Below the pieces are notes generated by a model. The model was not told the origin of the DNA and searched no databases. It saw only the letters and a program-made list of their open reading frames with translations. Source: Duganella sp. CF458 (lineage in GTDB: Bacteria; Pseudomonadota; Gammaproteobacteria; Burkholderiales; Burkholderiaceae_D). Taken from it: a DNA stretch of 64,000 nt. Both the position numbers and the translations under genes were made by a program. Within the stretch, counting starts at the first letter, position 1; each line of letters begins with the position of its first letter. The stretch is from contig NZ_FOOF01000020.1 of NCBI RefSeq assembly GCF_900113115.1, forward strand, positions 43,337 to 107,336. The letters are read 5' to 3'. Below are positions 43,535 to 52,065 of the stretch, piece by piece.

Positions 43535-44443
43535 CTATAGGCGCTGCCTGCTCTCGAAAAAGCGCCACTCGCCCGTCAGCGGGTCCGGGAAGCCGATCGC
43601 CTTGGCCAGCAGCTTGAGCGGCGACGACACGTCGTCCTGCTTGCATGGCAGGGCAACTGGGTAGAAGACGTCATTCACGATCGGGATGCCCAGCGACGAA
43701 AGGTGTACCCGCAACTGGTGCTGGCGGCCGGTGTGCGGCCATAGTCGATACAGCACATGTTCGCCGCGCTGTTCGATCACATCGATCATGGTTTCCGAAT
43801 TCGGCTCGCCCGGCGCTTCCTTCATGGTGAAGAATTTATCGCCTTCCACCATCCTGCTGCGATAGACGAAGGGGAATTCCCGGCCCGGCAGCGGGCCGGC
43901 GAGCGCCTCATACTCCTTCTGCACCAGGCGCTTCTGGAACAATGACTGGTAATCGCCACGGCTGCCCGCATTGCAGGAGAAGATCACCAGCCCCGCCGTC
44001 TCGCGATCAAGGCGATGGATCGGCACCAGGTCTTCAATGCCCAGTTTGCGGCGCACGCGCACCAGCAGCGTCTCTTTCACGAAGCGGCCGGATGGAATCG
44101 TCGGCAGGAAGTGCGGCTTGTCGACCACCACGATGTGCTCGTCCTGGTGCAGCACTTCTTCTTCAAACGGGATCGGGAATTCGGTGTCCAGCTCGCGGTA
44201 ATACCAGATGCGGGCGCCGCGCACATAGCGCGATTCGGGCTGCACCGGCAAGCCCTTGCCGTCCACCACGTCGCCGCGCGCCATGCGTTCACGCCACCTG
44301 GCTTCGCTCACGGCAGGATAGTTGGCCGACATGAAGGTGATCATGTCCGGCCAGACGCCCTCCGGCAGCCACAGGTAGCTGGGCGTGACGCCATCGCGCA
44401 TCGGCAATGGCGGCGCGCCCGAGGCGTGCTTCGGGCGCGACAT
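43535..44443 (-). CDS. RluA-family pseudouridine synthase
   Basis: Isomerises uridine to pseudouridine in RNA. The 302-residue protein has the family signature HRLDRETAG with catalytic Asp146 and an N-terminal region with an S4-like start (about 45-75: ARWRERMARGDVVDGKG). It resembles the RluA/YqcB-type group; the RNA target is unknown. It starts one base after the M48 protease stop, so the two are co-transcribed, but they have no evident functional link. Confidence 0.9.
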   Translation of the reverse strand: MSRPKHASGAPPLPMRDGVTPSYLWLPEGVWPDMITFMSANYPAVSEARWRERMARGDVVDGKGLPVQPESRYVRGARIWYYRELDTEFPIPFEEEVLHQDEHIVVVDKPHFLPTIPSGRFVKETLLVRVRRKLGIEDLVPIHRLDRETAGLVIFSCNAGSRGDYQSLFQKRLVQKEYEALAGPLPGREFPFVYRSRMVEGDKFFTMKEAPGEPNSETMIDVIEQRGEHVLYRLWPHTGRQHQLRVHLSSLGIPIVNDVFYPVALPCKQDDVSSPLKLLAKAIGFPDPLTGEWRFFESRQRL

Positions 44444-44444
44444 T

Positions 44445-45335
44445 TCAGGACTTGGGCAGCGGGGACGTCTGGTAAGGCGGCAGCTTGTTCACGTCCAGGC
44501 CGCGCTGGCGGGCGTAGACCGGCAACACCAGCGGCATTTGCTTCTGCATGTCCTGGATGCGCGAATTGCCGCTTGGGTGGGTGGACAGGAATTCCATCGG
44601 CTGCTGCGCATTGACGGCGCCCATCTTCTGCCACAGCGCGATACCGGCGCGTGGATCGAAGCCGGCGCGGGCCGCCAGGTCGATGCCGACCAGGTCCGAT
44701 TCGGTCTCATCGCCGCGCGAGAACTTCATCACGGTCAGTTGGCCGGCCACATTGGCGCCGGCATCGGTGATGCGCGGGTCAATGCCGAGGTAGGAGGACA
44801 GCACCGCACCACCCAGCTTGCTGGCCAGCGACACGGCCGTCGATTGCACGGCGCGCTTGCGGGCATGCTCGCGCAGGGCGTGGGCAATTTCGTGGCCCAT
44901 GACCATCGCCACTTCATCGTCGGTCAGGTTCAGCTTGGTCAGGATGCCGGTATAGAAGGCGATACGGCCGCCCGGCATGCAGAAGGCGTTGACCTGGTCG
45001 GAATTGAGCAGGTTGACTTCCCATTGCCAGTTGGCTGCGGACGGGTTCCAGCGCTGGGCATTCGGCACGATGCGGGCCGCGATGGCGCGCAGCCGCTTGA
45101 CCTGCGGGTCGGACTCCGGCACCAGCGCTTCCTTCTGCCTGGCTTCATTCAGCAGCTGGGAGTACTGCAGCTTGGATTGCTGGTCCATTTGCTGCTCATC
45201 AGCAAAGACGCGCAGGCGCGACAGCTTGGTGACGGGGATGCCGTCAGCTTTGGGGTTCATCGGCGCGGCCTGCTGAGCCGATGCGGTGCCGGCGGCCAGC
45301 GCCAGCGCAATAAGGGTGAACTTGAACTTCTTCAT
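44445..45335 (-). CDS. M48-family metalloprotease, periplasmic
   Basis: A 296-residue Sec-exported zinc protease. Signal peptide MKKFKFTLIALALAAGTASA, then the zinc site HEIAH at 148-152, and a Glu further on in GDETESDLVGI as third ligand. It lacks the transmembrane helices of HtpX and resembles LoiP/BepA-type periplasmic chaperone-proteases that act on outer-membrane assembly. A Gln/Met-rich start follows the signal. It is preceded by a 35-base gap to metW and is one base from the pseudouridine synthase gene. Confidence 0.88.
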   Translation of the reverse strand: MKKFKFTLIALALAAGTASAQQAAPMNPKADGIPVTKLSRLRVFADEQQMDQQSKLQYSQLLNEARQKEALVPESDPQVKRLRAIAARIVPNAQRWNPSAANWQWEVNLLNSDQVNAFCMPGGRIAFYTGILTKLNLTDDEVAMVMGHEIAHALREHARKRAVQSTAVSLASKLGGAVLSSYLGIDPRITDAGANVAGQLTVMKFSRGDETESDLVGIDLAARAGFDPRAGIALWQKMGAVNAQQPMEFLSTHPSGNSRIQDMQKQMPLVLPVYARQRGLDVNKLPPYQTSPLPKS

Positions 45336-45370
45336 GGCTTTTAAGATATCACAGCTGGATGGCGCACAGC

Positions 45371-45982
45371 TTAACTGGATTGTTTTTTGCGCAGGCGGAA
45401 CACGGCCAGGTCGCCGCGCAGGTTAGGCAGCACGGAGACTGTCCTGCCCTCCGCCAGCGCCACGCATTCGATCACTTCCAGCCCCACCTCTTCCGCCAAT
45501 TCCTGGAAGTCGTAGATGGTGGCACAGCGCACGTTGGGCGTGTCGTGCCACTGGTATGGCAGCGATTTCGAGACCGGCATGCGGCCCTTCATCAGCGCCA
45601 CGCGGTGCGGCCAGTAAGCGAAATTGGGGAAGGACACGATGGCTTCGCGGCCGACGCGCACGATATCGCGCAGCAGGTCCTCCACGTGCTTCATCATTTG
45701 CAGCGAGGACAGGCACAACACCGTATCGAAGGAGTTGTCGCCGAAGATGCCCAGGCCGTTTTCGAAGTCCTGCTGGATCACGCGCACGCCGCGCTGGGTG
45801 GATGCCAGCACCTGCTCGTCCGCCAGCTCCAGGCCGTAGCCGGTGCAGCGCTTTCCGCTCTGCAGGTAATCCATCATCACGCCATCGCCGCAACCCACGT
45901 CGAGCACGTGGGCGCCTTCGCGCACCCAATGCGCAATGAAGGCCAGGTCGGGACGGGCGCTGCTCAGGTCATCGAAAGTCAT
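45371..45982 (-). CDS. metW: Methionine biosynthesis protein MetW
   Basis: A 203-residue class I methyltransferase-fold protein (VREGAHVLDVGCGDGVMM and SFPNFAYWPHR). MetW is encoded with MetX in many beta- and alphaproteobacteria, where it appears to regulate or assist MetX acyltransferase activity; a methyltransferase reaction has not been proven. ATG 45982 overlaps the metX stop (ATGA), so the pair is translationally coupled. The frame is open to 46012, but that lies inside metX. Confidence 0.9.
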   Translation of the reverse strand: MTFDDLSSARPDLAFIAHWVREGAHVLDVGCGDGVMMDYLQSGKRCTGYGLELADEQVLASTQRGVRVIQQDFENGLGIFGDNSFDTVLCLSSLQMMKHVEDLLRDIVRVGREAIVSFPNFAYWPHRVALMKGRMPVSKSLPYQWHDTPNVRCATIYDFQELAEEVGLEVIECVALAEGRTVSVLPNLRGDLAVFRLRKKQSS

Positions 45983-47136
45983 GCTGCTTGTTCCTTGTTC
46001 GTTTCTTTCCATACTTGCTCGTAGTAGGCGCGCACCATGTTCATATAGCGCGCATCCTCGAGCAGGAAGGCGTCGTGGCCGTGCGGCGCGTCGATCTCGG
46101 CGTAGGTCACCTCGCGCCGGTTGGCCAGCAAAGCCTGCACGATCTCACGGCTGCGCTCCGGCGAGAAGCGCCAGTCCGTGGTGAAGGAAGCGAGGAAGAA
46201 CTTGGCGCGGGTGGCAGCCAGGGTCTTGGTCAGGTCGCCGTCGAACTTACGCGCCGGATCGAAGTAGTCGAGCGCCTTGGTGATCAGCAGGTAGGTGTTG
46301 GCGTCGAAGTACTCCGCGAACTTGTCGCCCTGGTAGCGCAGGTAGGATTCGATCTCGAAGTCGATGCCGAAGCCGAATTTGTAGTCGCCGCCGCTGGCCG
46401 CGATGTCGCGCAGCTTGCGGCCGAATTTCTCGGCCATGTCGTCGTCCGACAGGTAGGTGATGTGGCCGATCATGCGCGCCACTTTCAGGCCGTTCTTCGG
46501 CACCACACTGTGTTCGTAGAAGTCGCCGCCGTGGTAGTCAGGGTCGGACAGGATGGCCTGGCGGGCCACGTCGTTGAAGGCGATGTTCTGCGCCGACAGC
46601 TTCGGCGTGGACGCGATCACCAGGCAGTGGCGCAGGCGCTCAGGGTGCATGATGGACCAGGCCAGCGCCTGCATGCCGCCCAGCGAACCGCCCATCACCG
46701 CAGCGAACTGCTGGATGCCCAGCTGGTCGGCCAGGCGCGCCTGTGCCGCCACCCAGTCCTCCACCGTCACCACCGGGAACGCCGCGCCGTACTGCTTGCC
46801 GGTTTCCGGATTGATGTGCATGGGACCGGTCGAGCCGAAGCAGGAGCCCAGGTTGTTCACGCCGATGACGAAGAACTTGTCGGTATCGAGCGCCTTGCCC
46901 GGCCCGACCATATTGTCCCACCAGCCCACGTTCTTGGGATTGTCGGCGTAATAGCCCGCCACGTGGTGCGAGGCATTCAGCGCGTGGCACACCAGCACCG
47001 CGTTGGACTTGTCCGCATTCAGCGTGCCATAGGTCTCGTACATCAGCATGTAGTCGCGCAGGGACGCTCCGCTCTGTAGCTGAAGGGGTTCCGCAAAGTG
47101 CATTGTCTGCGGCGAGACGATTCCAATCGAAGGCAT
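45979..47136 (-). CDS. metX: Homoserine O-acyltransferase
   Basis: Activates homoserine for methionine synthesis. The 385-residue alpha/beta-hydrolase has the nucleophile elbow GGSLGG with Ser151, an oxyanion GSTGP region and a C-terminal Asp/His pair (about 315 and 350; PHGHDAF). MetX family members use acetyl- or succinyl-CoA; several betaproteobacterial MetX paired with MetW are succinyltransferases, so I do not fix the acyl donor. It supplies the pathway that ends at MetH in this window. ATG 47136 follows a short gap of 42 bases after ptsI. Confidence 0.92.
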   Translation of the reverse strand: MPSIGIVSPQTMHFAEPLQLQSGASLRDYMLMYETYGTLNADKSNAVLVCHALNASHHVAGYYADNPKNVGWWDNMVGPGKALDTDKFFVIGVNNLGSCFGSTGPMHINPETGKQYGAAFPVVTVEDWVAAQARLADQLGIQQFAAVMGGSLGGMQALAWSIMHPERLRHCLVIASTPKLSAQNIAFNDVARQAILSDPDYHGGDFYEHSVVPKNGLKVARMIGHITYLSDDDMAEKFGRKLRDIAASGGDYKFGFGIDFEIESYLRYQGDKFAEYFDANTYLLITKALDYFDPARKFDGDLTKTLAATRAKFFLASFTTDWRFSPERSREIVQALLANRREVTYAEIDAPHGHDAFLLEDARYMNMVRAYYEQVWKETNKEQAA

Positions 47137-47178
47137 GTGAATCCGGTTTATGGTTAAATTGTGCTGCGAAAGTTGGTG

Positions 47179-48927
47179 TTACAGGGCTTGCAGGGCGTTG
47201 ACTGCGTCGGCAATCGTTTCAGGGTCCATGCTGCGCATGATCTTGCGCATCTGCGGCGCAATCAGCTGCAGGTCGCTGTTCAGGATTTCCTGCTTCACCG
47301 ACAGCAGCTGCGACGGGTGCATCGAGAATTCGCGCAGGCCCATGCCCAGCAGCAGGCGCGTCATCTTGGCATCGCCCGCCATTTCGCCGCACACCGCCAC
47401 TTCGATGCCGGCTTTGTGGCCGGCGGCGATGGTCATCGCGATCAGTTGCAGGATGGCCGGGTGCAGCGGATCGTACAGGTGCGCCACTTCGTAATCGACG
47501 CGGTCGATGGCCAGCGTGTACTGGATCAGGTCATTGGTGCCGATGGACAGGAAATCCATCTTCTTGACGAACATCGGCAGCGCCAGAGCGGCAGCCGGGA
47601 TTTCGATCATGGCGCCGACCGGCACTTCGGGGTCGTACTTCTCCCCCCTGTCGTCAAGCTGTGCCTTGGCGCGCTGGATCATGGCCAGCGACTGGTCGAT
47701 CTCGAAGGCGTGCGCCATCATCGGAATCAGGATGCGCACCTTGCCGTGCACCGAGGCGCGCAGGACGGCGCGCAACTGGGTCAGGAAGATCTGCGGCTCC
47801 GCCAGGCAATAGCGGATGGCGCGCAGGCCCAGTGCCGGATTGAGCGCGGTATGCTCCATCTGGTCCAGCGGCTTGTCGGCGCCGATATCGAGCGTGCGGA
47901 TGGTGACCGGGCGGCCCTTCATGGCCAGCACGGCTTTGGTGTACTGCTGGTATTGCTCGTCCTCGGTCGGCATCTGGCCGTCGCGGCCCATGAACAGGAA
48001 TTCGGAGCGGAACAGGCCAACGCCGTTGGCGCCAGACTCCATCGCGTGCTCGCAGTCCTCCGGCAATTCGATGTTCGCCATCAGCGCAATCTGCGTGCCG
48101 TCCTTGGTAATGGCCGGTGTTTTTTTCAGCTTGCCCAGCTTCTTGCGGGCGCGCATCGCCGCCAGTTGGCGTTCGCGGTACTGTTCCAGCACCTGTGCGC
48201 TTGGGGTGACGATCACCACGCCGGCATCGCCGTCGATGATCACCCAATCGTCCTGCTGGATCAGGGTCGATGCCTGCGACATGCCGACCGCCGCCGGTAT
48301 GTCGAGCGAACGCGCCACGATGGCGGTATGCGAGTTCTGGCCGCCGACATCGGTCACGAAGCCGATGAAGGAGCGGTCGCGGAACTTCAGCATGTCGGCC
48401 GGCGAGATATCGTGGGCCACCACGATCATCTGGGCCAGGAATTCATCGCCCTCGAGTTCGGCCTGTTTCGGCAGCAGCGGTTCGCTGCCCATCAGGACTT
48501 TCAGCACCCGCTCGGCGACCTGCTGGATATCGGCCTTGCGCTCGCGCAGGTACGGGTCTTCGATCTCGTCGAACTGGGCCGACAGTTCGTCGATCTGGGT
48601 CACCAGCGCCCATTCGGCGTTGTAATGGCGGCTGCGGATGATATCCAGCGGCGCCTCGGAAATCATCGGGTCCGACAGGATCAGGGCGTGCACATCGATG
48701 AAGGCACCCAGCTCCGTCGGGGCATCCTTCGGCAGCTCGTTCCACAGCGTTTGCAGTTCGCGGTGCACGGTGGCCAGCGCCGATTGCAGGCGCTTCACCT
48801 CCGCCTCCACGTTCTCCTCGGAAATCAGGTAATGCTTTACATCGAGCGCCGCCGGCGCAAGGATGTGCGCGCGGCCGATCGCGATGCCTCGCGAAACCGG
48901 AATTCCGTGGAGGGAGAACGATGCCAT
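47179..48927 (-). CDS. ptsI: Phosphotransferase system enzyme I
   Basis: Autophosphorylates from phosphoenolpyruvate and passes phosphate to HPr. The 582-residue protein has the swivel domain with active His200 in GGQNSHTAI and a PEP-binding barrel with ALGLRAIRYCL and GTNDLIQYTLA. I chose ATG 48927 (MASFSLHGIP), the N-terminus seen in relatives; an ATG at 48945, directly after the ptsH TAA, would add six residues and has AAGG in front, so it is a real alternative. It follows ptsH and the EIIA gene, with no sugar-permease subunits in the window. Confidence 0.94.
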   Translation of the reverse strand: MASFSLHGIPVSRGIAIGRAHILAPAALDVKHYLISEENVEAEVKRLQSALATVHRELQTLWNELPKDAPTELGAFIDVHALILSDPMISEAPLDIIRSRHYNAEWALVTQIDELSAQFDEIEDPYLRERKADIQQVAERVLKVLMGSEPLLPKQAELEGDEFLAQMIVVAHDISPADMLKFRDRSFIGFVTDVGGQNSHTAIVARSLDIPAAVGMSQASTLIQQDDWVIIDGDAGVVIVTPSAQVLEQYRERQLAAMRARKKLGKLKKTPAITKDGTQIALMANIELPEDCEHAMESGANGVGLFRSEFLFMGRDGQMPTEDEQYQQYTKAVLAMKGRPVTIRTLDIGADKPLDQMEHTALNPALGLRAIRYCLAEPQIFLTQLRAVLRASVHGKVRILIPMMAHAFEIDQSLAMIQRAKAQLDDRGEKYDPEVPVGAMIEIPAAALALPMFVKKMDFLSIGTNDLIQYTLAIDRVDYEVAHLYDPLHPAILQLIAMTIAAGHKAGIEVAVCGEMAGDAKMTRLLLGMGLREFSMHPSQLLSVKQEILNSDLQLIAPQMRKIMRSMDPETIADAVNALQAL

Positions 48928-48945
48928 CGGGCTGCCGTCCCGCAT

Positions 48946-49215
48946 TTACTCGCCTTCGCCGAACTTGTCGTTGACCAGCCCGGCCAGAGCGTTGATGCAA
49001 TCCTGTTCATCGGCGCCGTCCGCTTCCAGCAGGACCTTGGCGCCCTTGCCGGCGGCCAGCATCATCACGCCCATGATGGACTTGGCGTTGATGCGGCGAC
49101 CGTTACGCGACAGCCAGACATCGCTTTGGAACTTGGCTGCCAATTGGGTGAATTTTGCAGAAGCACGTGCATGCAATCCGAGCTTGTTGATGATTTCAAG
49201 TTCTTGCTGAATCAT
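48946..49215 (-). CDS. ptsH: HPr phosphocarrier protein
   Basis: An 89-residue phosphocarrier between enzyme I and EIIA. Active His15 lies in GLHARA, and Ser46 in KSIMG is the conserved regulatory serine position. It is between the EIIA gene (25 bases) and ptsI. In betaproteobacteria HPr can be a target of HPr kinase, whose gene is not in this window. The residue context is complete and normal. Confidence 0.95.
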   Translation of the reverse strand: MIQQELEIINKLGLHARASAKFTQLAAKFQSDVWLSRNGRRINAKSIMGVMMLAAGKGAKVLLEADGADEQDCINALAGLVNDKFGEGE

Positions 49216-49240
49216 GTTTTAGTTTTGCTTGGTTGACTCG

Positions 49241-49642
49241 TTAATTGACTCGGATACGGTTATCGACCTTGACTGCGCCATTCTGCGCGCCGGCCAGGGC
49301 CATTTCCACGACTACGTCCAGCGTATCGGTACGATAGGTGATGGCACGCAGCAGCATGGGAAGGCTGATGCCAGCAACCACCTCGACCTGGCCGGCGTCG
49401 GCCAGCTTGTTACAGCAATTAGCGGGCGTGCCGCCCTTGATATCGGTCATGACCAGCACGCCGGCACCGCTGTCGAGGCGCTTGATGGCTTCACGCGCCA
49501 ACTGCTGCACTTCGTTCAGGTCCTGGTCTGCCAGCACGTCGATCGCCTCCAGTTTTTCAACCGGAGCCCGGAACACATGCGCTGCGGCGGCCAGGAAAGC
49601 CTGGCCCAGCGGCGCGTGTGTCATCAATAAAATCCCTACCAT
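49241..49642 (-). CDS. PTS EIIA component, mannose family
   Basis: A 133-residue EIIA-Man-type domain. The phospho-acceptor is His9 in MTHAPLG, and DIKGGTPAN is the conserved loop. It accepts phosphate from HPr; the IIB and IIC membrane partners are missing, so its role is probably regulatory, as described for similar incomplete systems in Ralstonia and Burkholderia. It lies two bases from the gshB stop and 25 bases ahead of ptsH, in one minus-strand run with gshB-gshA. Confidence 0.9.
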   Translation of the reverse strand: MVGILLMTHAPLGQAFLAAAAHVFRAPVEKLEAIDVLADQDLNEVQQLAREAIKRLDSGAGVLVMTDIKGGTPANCCNKLADAGQVEVVAGISLPMLLRAITYRTDTLDVVVEMALAGAQNGAVKVDNRIRVN

Positions 49643-49644
49643 GT

Positions 49645-50595
49645 TTATCCTTGCTTGCCTGCCCGGGCTTCCACCGCGTCGATGAACATGGACGCAACCT
49701 GGAAGCCAGTCTGCTGGGTGATCTCCTGGAAACAGGTCGGGCTGGTGACGTTTACCTCGGTGAGGTAATCGCCGATCACGTCTAATCCTACCAGCAAGAG
49801 GCCGCGCGAAGCCAATTCCGGGCCCAGGGCCTCGGCGATTTCGCGGTCGCGCTGCGACAGGGGCTGCGCCACGCCGGTGCCGCCGGCCGCCAGGTTGCCG
49901 CGCACTTCGCCGGCCTGCGGGATGCGCGCCAGGCAGAACGGCACCGGTTTGCCGTCGATCAGCAGGATGCGCTTGTCGCCCTTGACGATGTCGGGGATGT
50001 AACGCTGCGCCATGATGGTGCGGGTGCCGAGCTGGGTCAGGGTCTCGATGATCGAACCCAGGTTCAGGCCGTCGGACTTCACACGGAAGATACCGGCGCC
50101 GCCCATGCCGTCCAGCGGCTTCAGGATCACGTCGCCATGTTCAGCCTGGAAGTCGCGCAAGCGGGTCTCGTCGCTGCTCACCAGGGTCGGCGCGGTGAAT
50201 TGCGAGAACTGGGCAATCGACAGCTTTTCATTGTGGTCGCGGATAGCGGCAGGCTTGTTGAAGACTTTGGCGCCCTGTTTTTCCGCCAGCTGCAGCAGGT
50301 AGGTGCCGTAGACGTATTCCATGTCGAACGGCGGATCCTTGCGCTGGATCACCGCGTCGAAGGCGGCCAGGCTGGTGTCTTCCGAGGGCGCGGCCTGGTA
50401 CCAGTCGTGGGCGTCGCCGGTCAGCTCGATGCGCGAGACGTGGGCGGTGACCTGGCCTTCCTTGAGTGCCATGTGGCGCTGCTGGAAGGCGTACACCTCG
50501 TGCCCCCGGCGCGCCGCCTCCGCCATCATGGCAAAAGTGGAGTCCTTGTAGATCTTGAAGCTGGACAGCGGGTCGGCGAGGAAGGCGATTTTCAT
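49645..50595 (-). CDS. gshB: Glutathione synthetase
   Basis: Adds glycine to gamma-glutamylcysteine. The 316-residue ATP-grasp enzyme begins MKIAFLADPLSSFKIYKDST, and has the ATP-grasp core DVILKPLDGMGGAGIF and the C-terminal VTSPTCFQEI with metal-binding acidic residues. It is encoded next to gshA, 53 bases downstream on the minus strand, and the EIIA gene follows two bases later. Length matches E. coli (316). Confidence 0.96.
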   Translation of the reverse strand: MKIAFLADPLSSFKIYKDSTFAMMAEAARRGHEVYAFQQRHMALKEGQVTAHVSRIELTGDAHDWYQAAPSEDTSLAAFDAVIQRKDPPFDMEYVYGTYLLQLAEKQGAKVFNKPAAIRDHNEKLSIAQFSQFTAPTLVSSDETRLRDFQAEHGDVILKPLDGMGGAGIFRVKSDGLNLGSIIETLTQLGTRTIMAQRYIPDIVKGDKRILLIDGKPVPFCLARIPQAGEVRGNLAAGGTGVAQPLSQRDREIAEALGPELASRGLLLVGLDVIGDYLTEVNVTSPTCFQEITQQTGFQVASMFIDAVEARAGKQG

Positions 50596-50648
50596 GGATT
50601 AGTCCAAAAATGTAACAACTGATTCTAGCCGATCTGCGCGTCCGGCGT

Positions 50649-51947
50649 TCAGTACACCTCAGGATCCGGGTCGGTGCGCTCCATCTCCAGCGAAGCGGCC
50701 AGCAGCGCCAGCCGCGCCACCACCCCGTAGACGTAGAAGCGGTTCGGCACAGCGGTGCCCGGCTTGGCCTTCACATCCGGCAGGGCATGCTGCTGGGCGA
50801 ACGCCAGCGGCACAAACTGCGAGCCCGGCGCGTTCAGGTTCTGGTCCGGGCCTTTCTCGCCGTGCACGCGGTAGAAGCCGCCCACCACGTAGCGGTCGAT
50901 CATATAGACCACCGGCTCGGCAAACGCCTCCTTGATGCTCTCGAAGGTCGGCACGCCCTCCTGGATATTCAAGTCGGTTACCGCCTTGCCATCCTTGATC
51001 ACGGTCATGCGCGCACGCTGCTCTTCCGACAACTCCTTCAGCTCGGCCGCGTCGCGAATGGTGATGATGCCCTTGCCATACGTGCCAGCATCGGGCTTGA
51101 TGATGACGAACGGTTTTTCCTTGATGCCGTATTCCTTGTACTTCTTGCGGATCTTGGCCAGCACCGCGTCAACCGACGACGCCAGGCACTCCTGCCCCTC
51201 GCCGGTCGCCAGGTCCACCGCGCCGCATTTGGCGTGGAAGGGGTTGACCATCCATGGATCAACGCCAATCAGCTTGCCGAACTTCTTGGCCACTTCGTCG
51301 TAGGCATTGAAGTGATTCGACTTGCGGCGCACCGCCCAGCCGGCGTGCAGCGGCGGCAACAGGCTTTGCTCGTGCAGGTTGGTCAGGATGTCGGGAATGC
51401 CGGCCGACAGGTCGTTATTCAGCAAGATGGTGCAAGGATCGAAATCCTTCAGCCCCAGGCGGCGGCCGTTCGGCGAGCGCACCAGCGGCTCCACCACCAG
51501 CATATTGCCGTCGGGCAGCGCCAGCGGCGTTGGCTGGGTGATGGACGGGTCCAGCGTACCGAAGCGCACGCTCAGGCCGGTCTGCCGGAAAATCTGCATC
51601 AGGCGCGCCACGCCCTGGAAATAGGTCGGATGGCGCGGCTTGATCTCCGGGATCAGCAGCAGGTTGCGGGCATCGGGGCAATACTTGTCGATCGCCGCCA
51701 TGGCCGCCTGCACCGAAAGGGGGAGCATCTCGTTGGCCAGGAAATGGAAGCCGCCCGGGAACAGGTTGGTATCCACCGGGGCCAGCTTATAGCCGGCATT
51801 GCGCAAGTCCACCGACGCATAGAACGGCGGCGTATGCTCCTGCCACTCGAGGCGGAACCACCGTTCAATGGCTGGGGTCGCGGCAATGATCTTTTCTTCA
51901 AGATCCAGTAACGGCCCGGTCAGGGCCGTGACGAGATGGGGAACCAT
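50649..51947 (-). CDS. gshA: Glutamate-cysteine ligase (ferrooxidans-type GshA)
   Basis: First step of glutathione synthesis. The 432-residue protein belongs to the betaproteobacterial/Acidithiobacillus GshA family rather than the E. coli type, with an ATP-grasp-like core (VIIKPDAGTYGKGII, EGVPTFESI) and a C-terminal MIDRYVVGGFYRVHGEKG. I chose ATG 51947 (MVPHLVTALTGP) because AAGGAAG precedes it; a frame to 52004 adds residues with no ribosome site. It is 53 bases from gshB and separated from amtB by a strong terminator. Confidence 0.92.
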   Translation of the reverse strand: MVPHLVTALTGPLLDLEEKIIAATPAIERWFRLEWQEHTPPFYASVDLRNAGYKLAPVDTNLFPGGFHFLANEMLPLSVQAAMAAIDKYCPDARNLLLIPEIKPRHPTYFQGVARLMQIFRQTGLSVRFGTLDPSITQPTPLALPDGNMLVVEPLVRSPNGRRLGLKDFDPCTILLNNDLSAGIPDILTNLHEQSLLPPLHAGWAVRRKSNHFNAYDEVAKKFGKLIGVDPWMVNPFHAKCGAVDLATGEGQECLASSVDAVLAKIRKKYKEYGIKEKPFVIIKPDAGTYGKGIITIRDAAELKELSEEQRARMTVIKDGKAVTDLNIQEGVPTFESIKEAFAEPVVYMIDRYVVGGFYRVHGEKGPDQNLNAPGSQFVPLAFAQQHALPDVKAKPGTAVPNRFYVYGVVARLALLAASLEMERTDPDPEVY

Positions 51948-52023
51948 GTGACTTCCTTGCGGGTTGGTATTTGCAGACTCTCCATTTTGGGGCAAAACCG
52001 CCAATTAAAAGATACTTTGGAAC

Positions 52024-52050
52024 AAAAAAAGCGCCCCGAAAGGCGCTTTT
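52024..52050 (-). terminator. Terminator after the amtB operon
   Basis: On the minus strand a 9-bp stem (AAAAGCGCC / GGCGCTTTT, 6-base loop CCGAAA on the plus strand) is followed by a T-run of seven, giving a clear intrinsic terminator 16 bases past the amtB double stop. The plus-strand side also ends in four T, so it can act both ways. Confidence 0.9.
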
Positions 52051-52065
52051 AAAGTTCTAAGCTTA

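Noticed and set aside
45371..47136. MetW as an independent methyltransferase gene unrelated to methionine
   Set aside because: The ATGA overlap with metX and the conserved pairing support a methionine role.
49641..49646. Possible frameshift between EIIA and gshB
   Set aside because: The two-base gap is a normal operon spacing; both proteins are full length.
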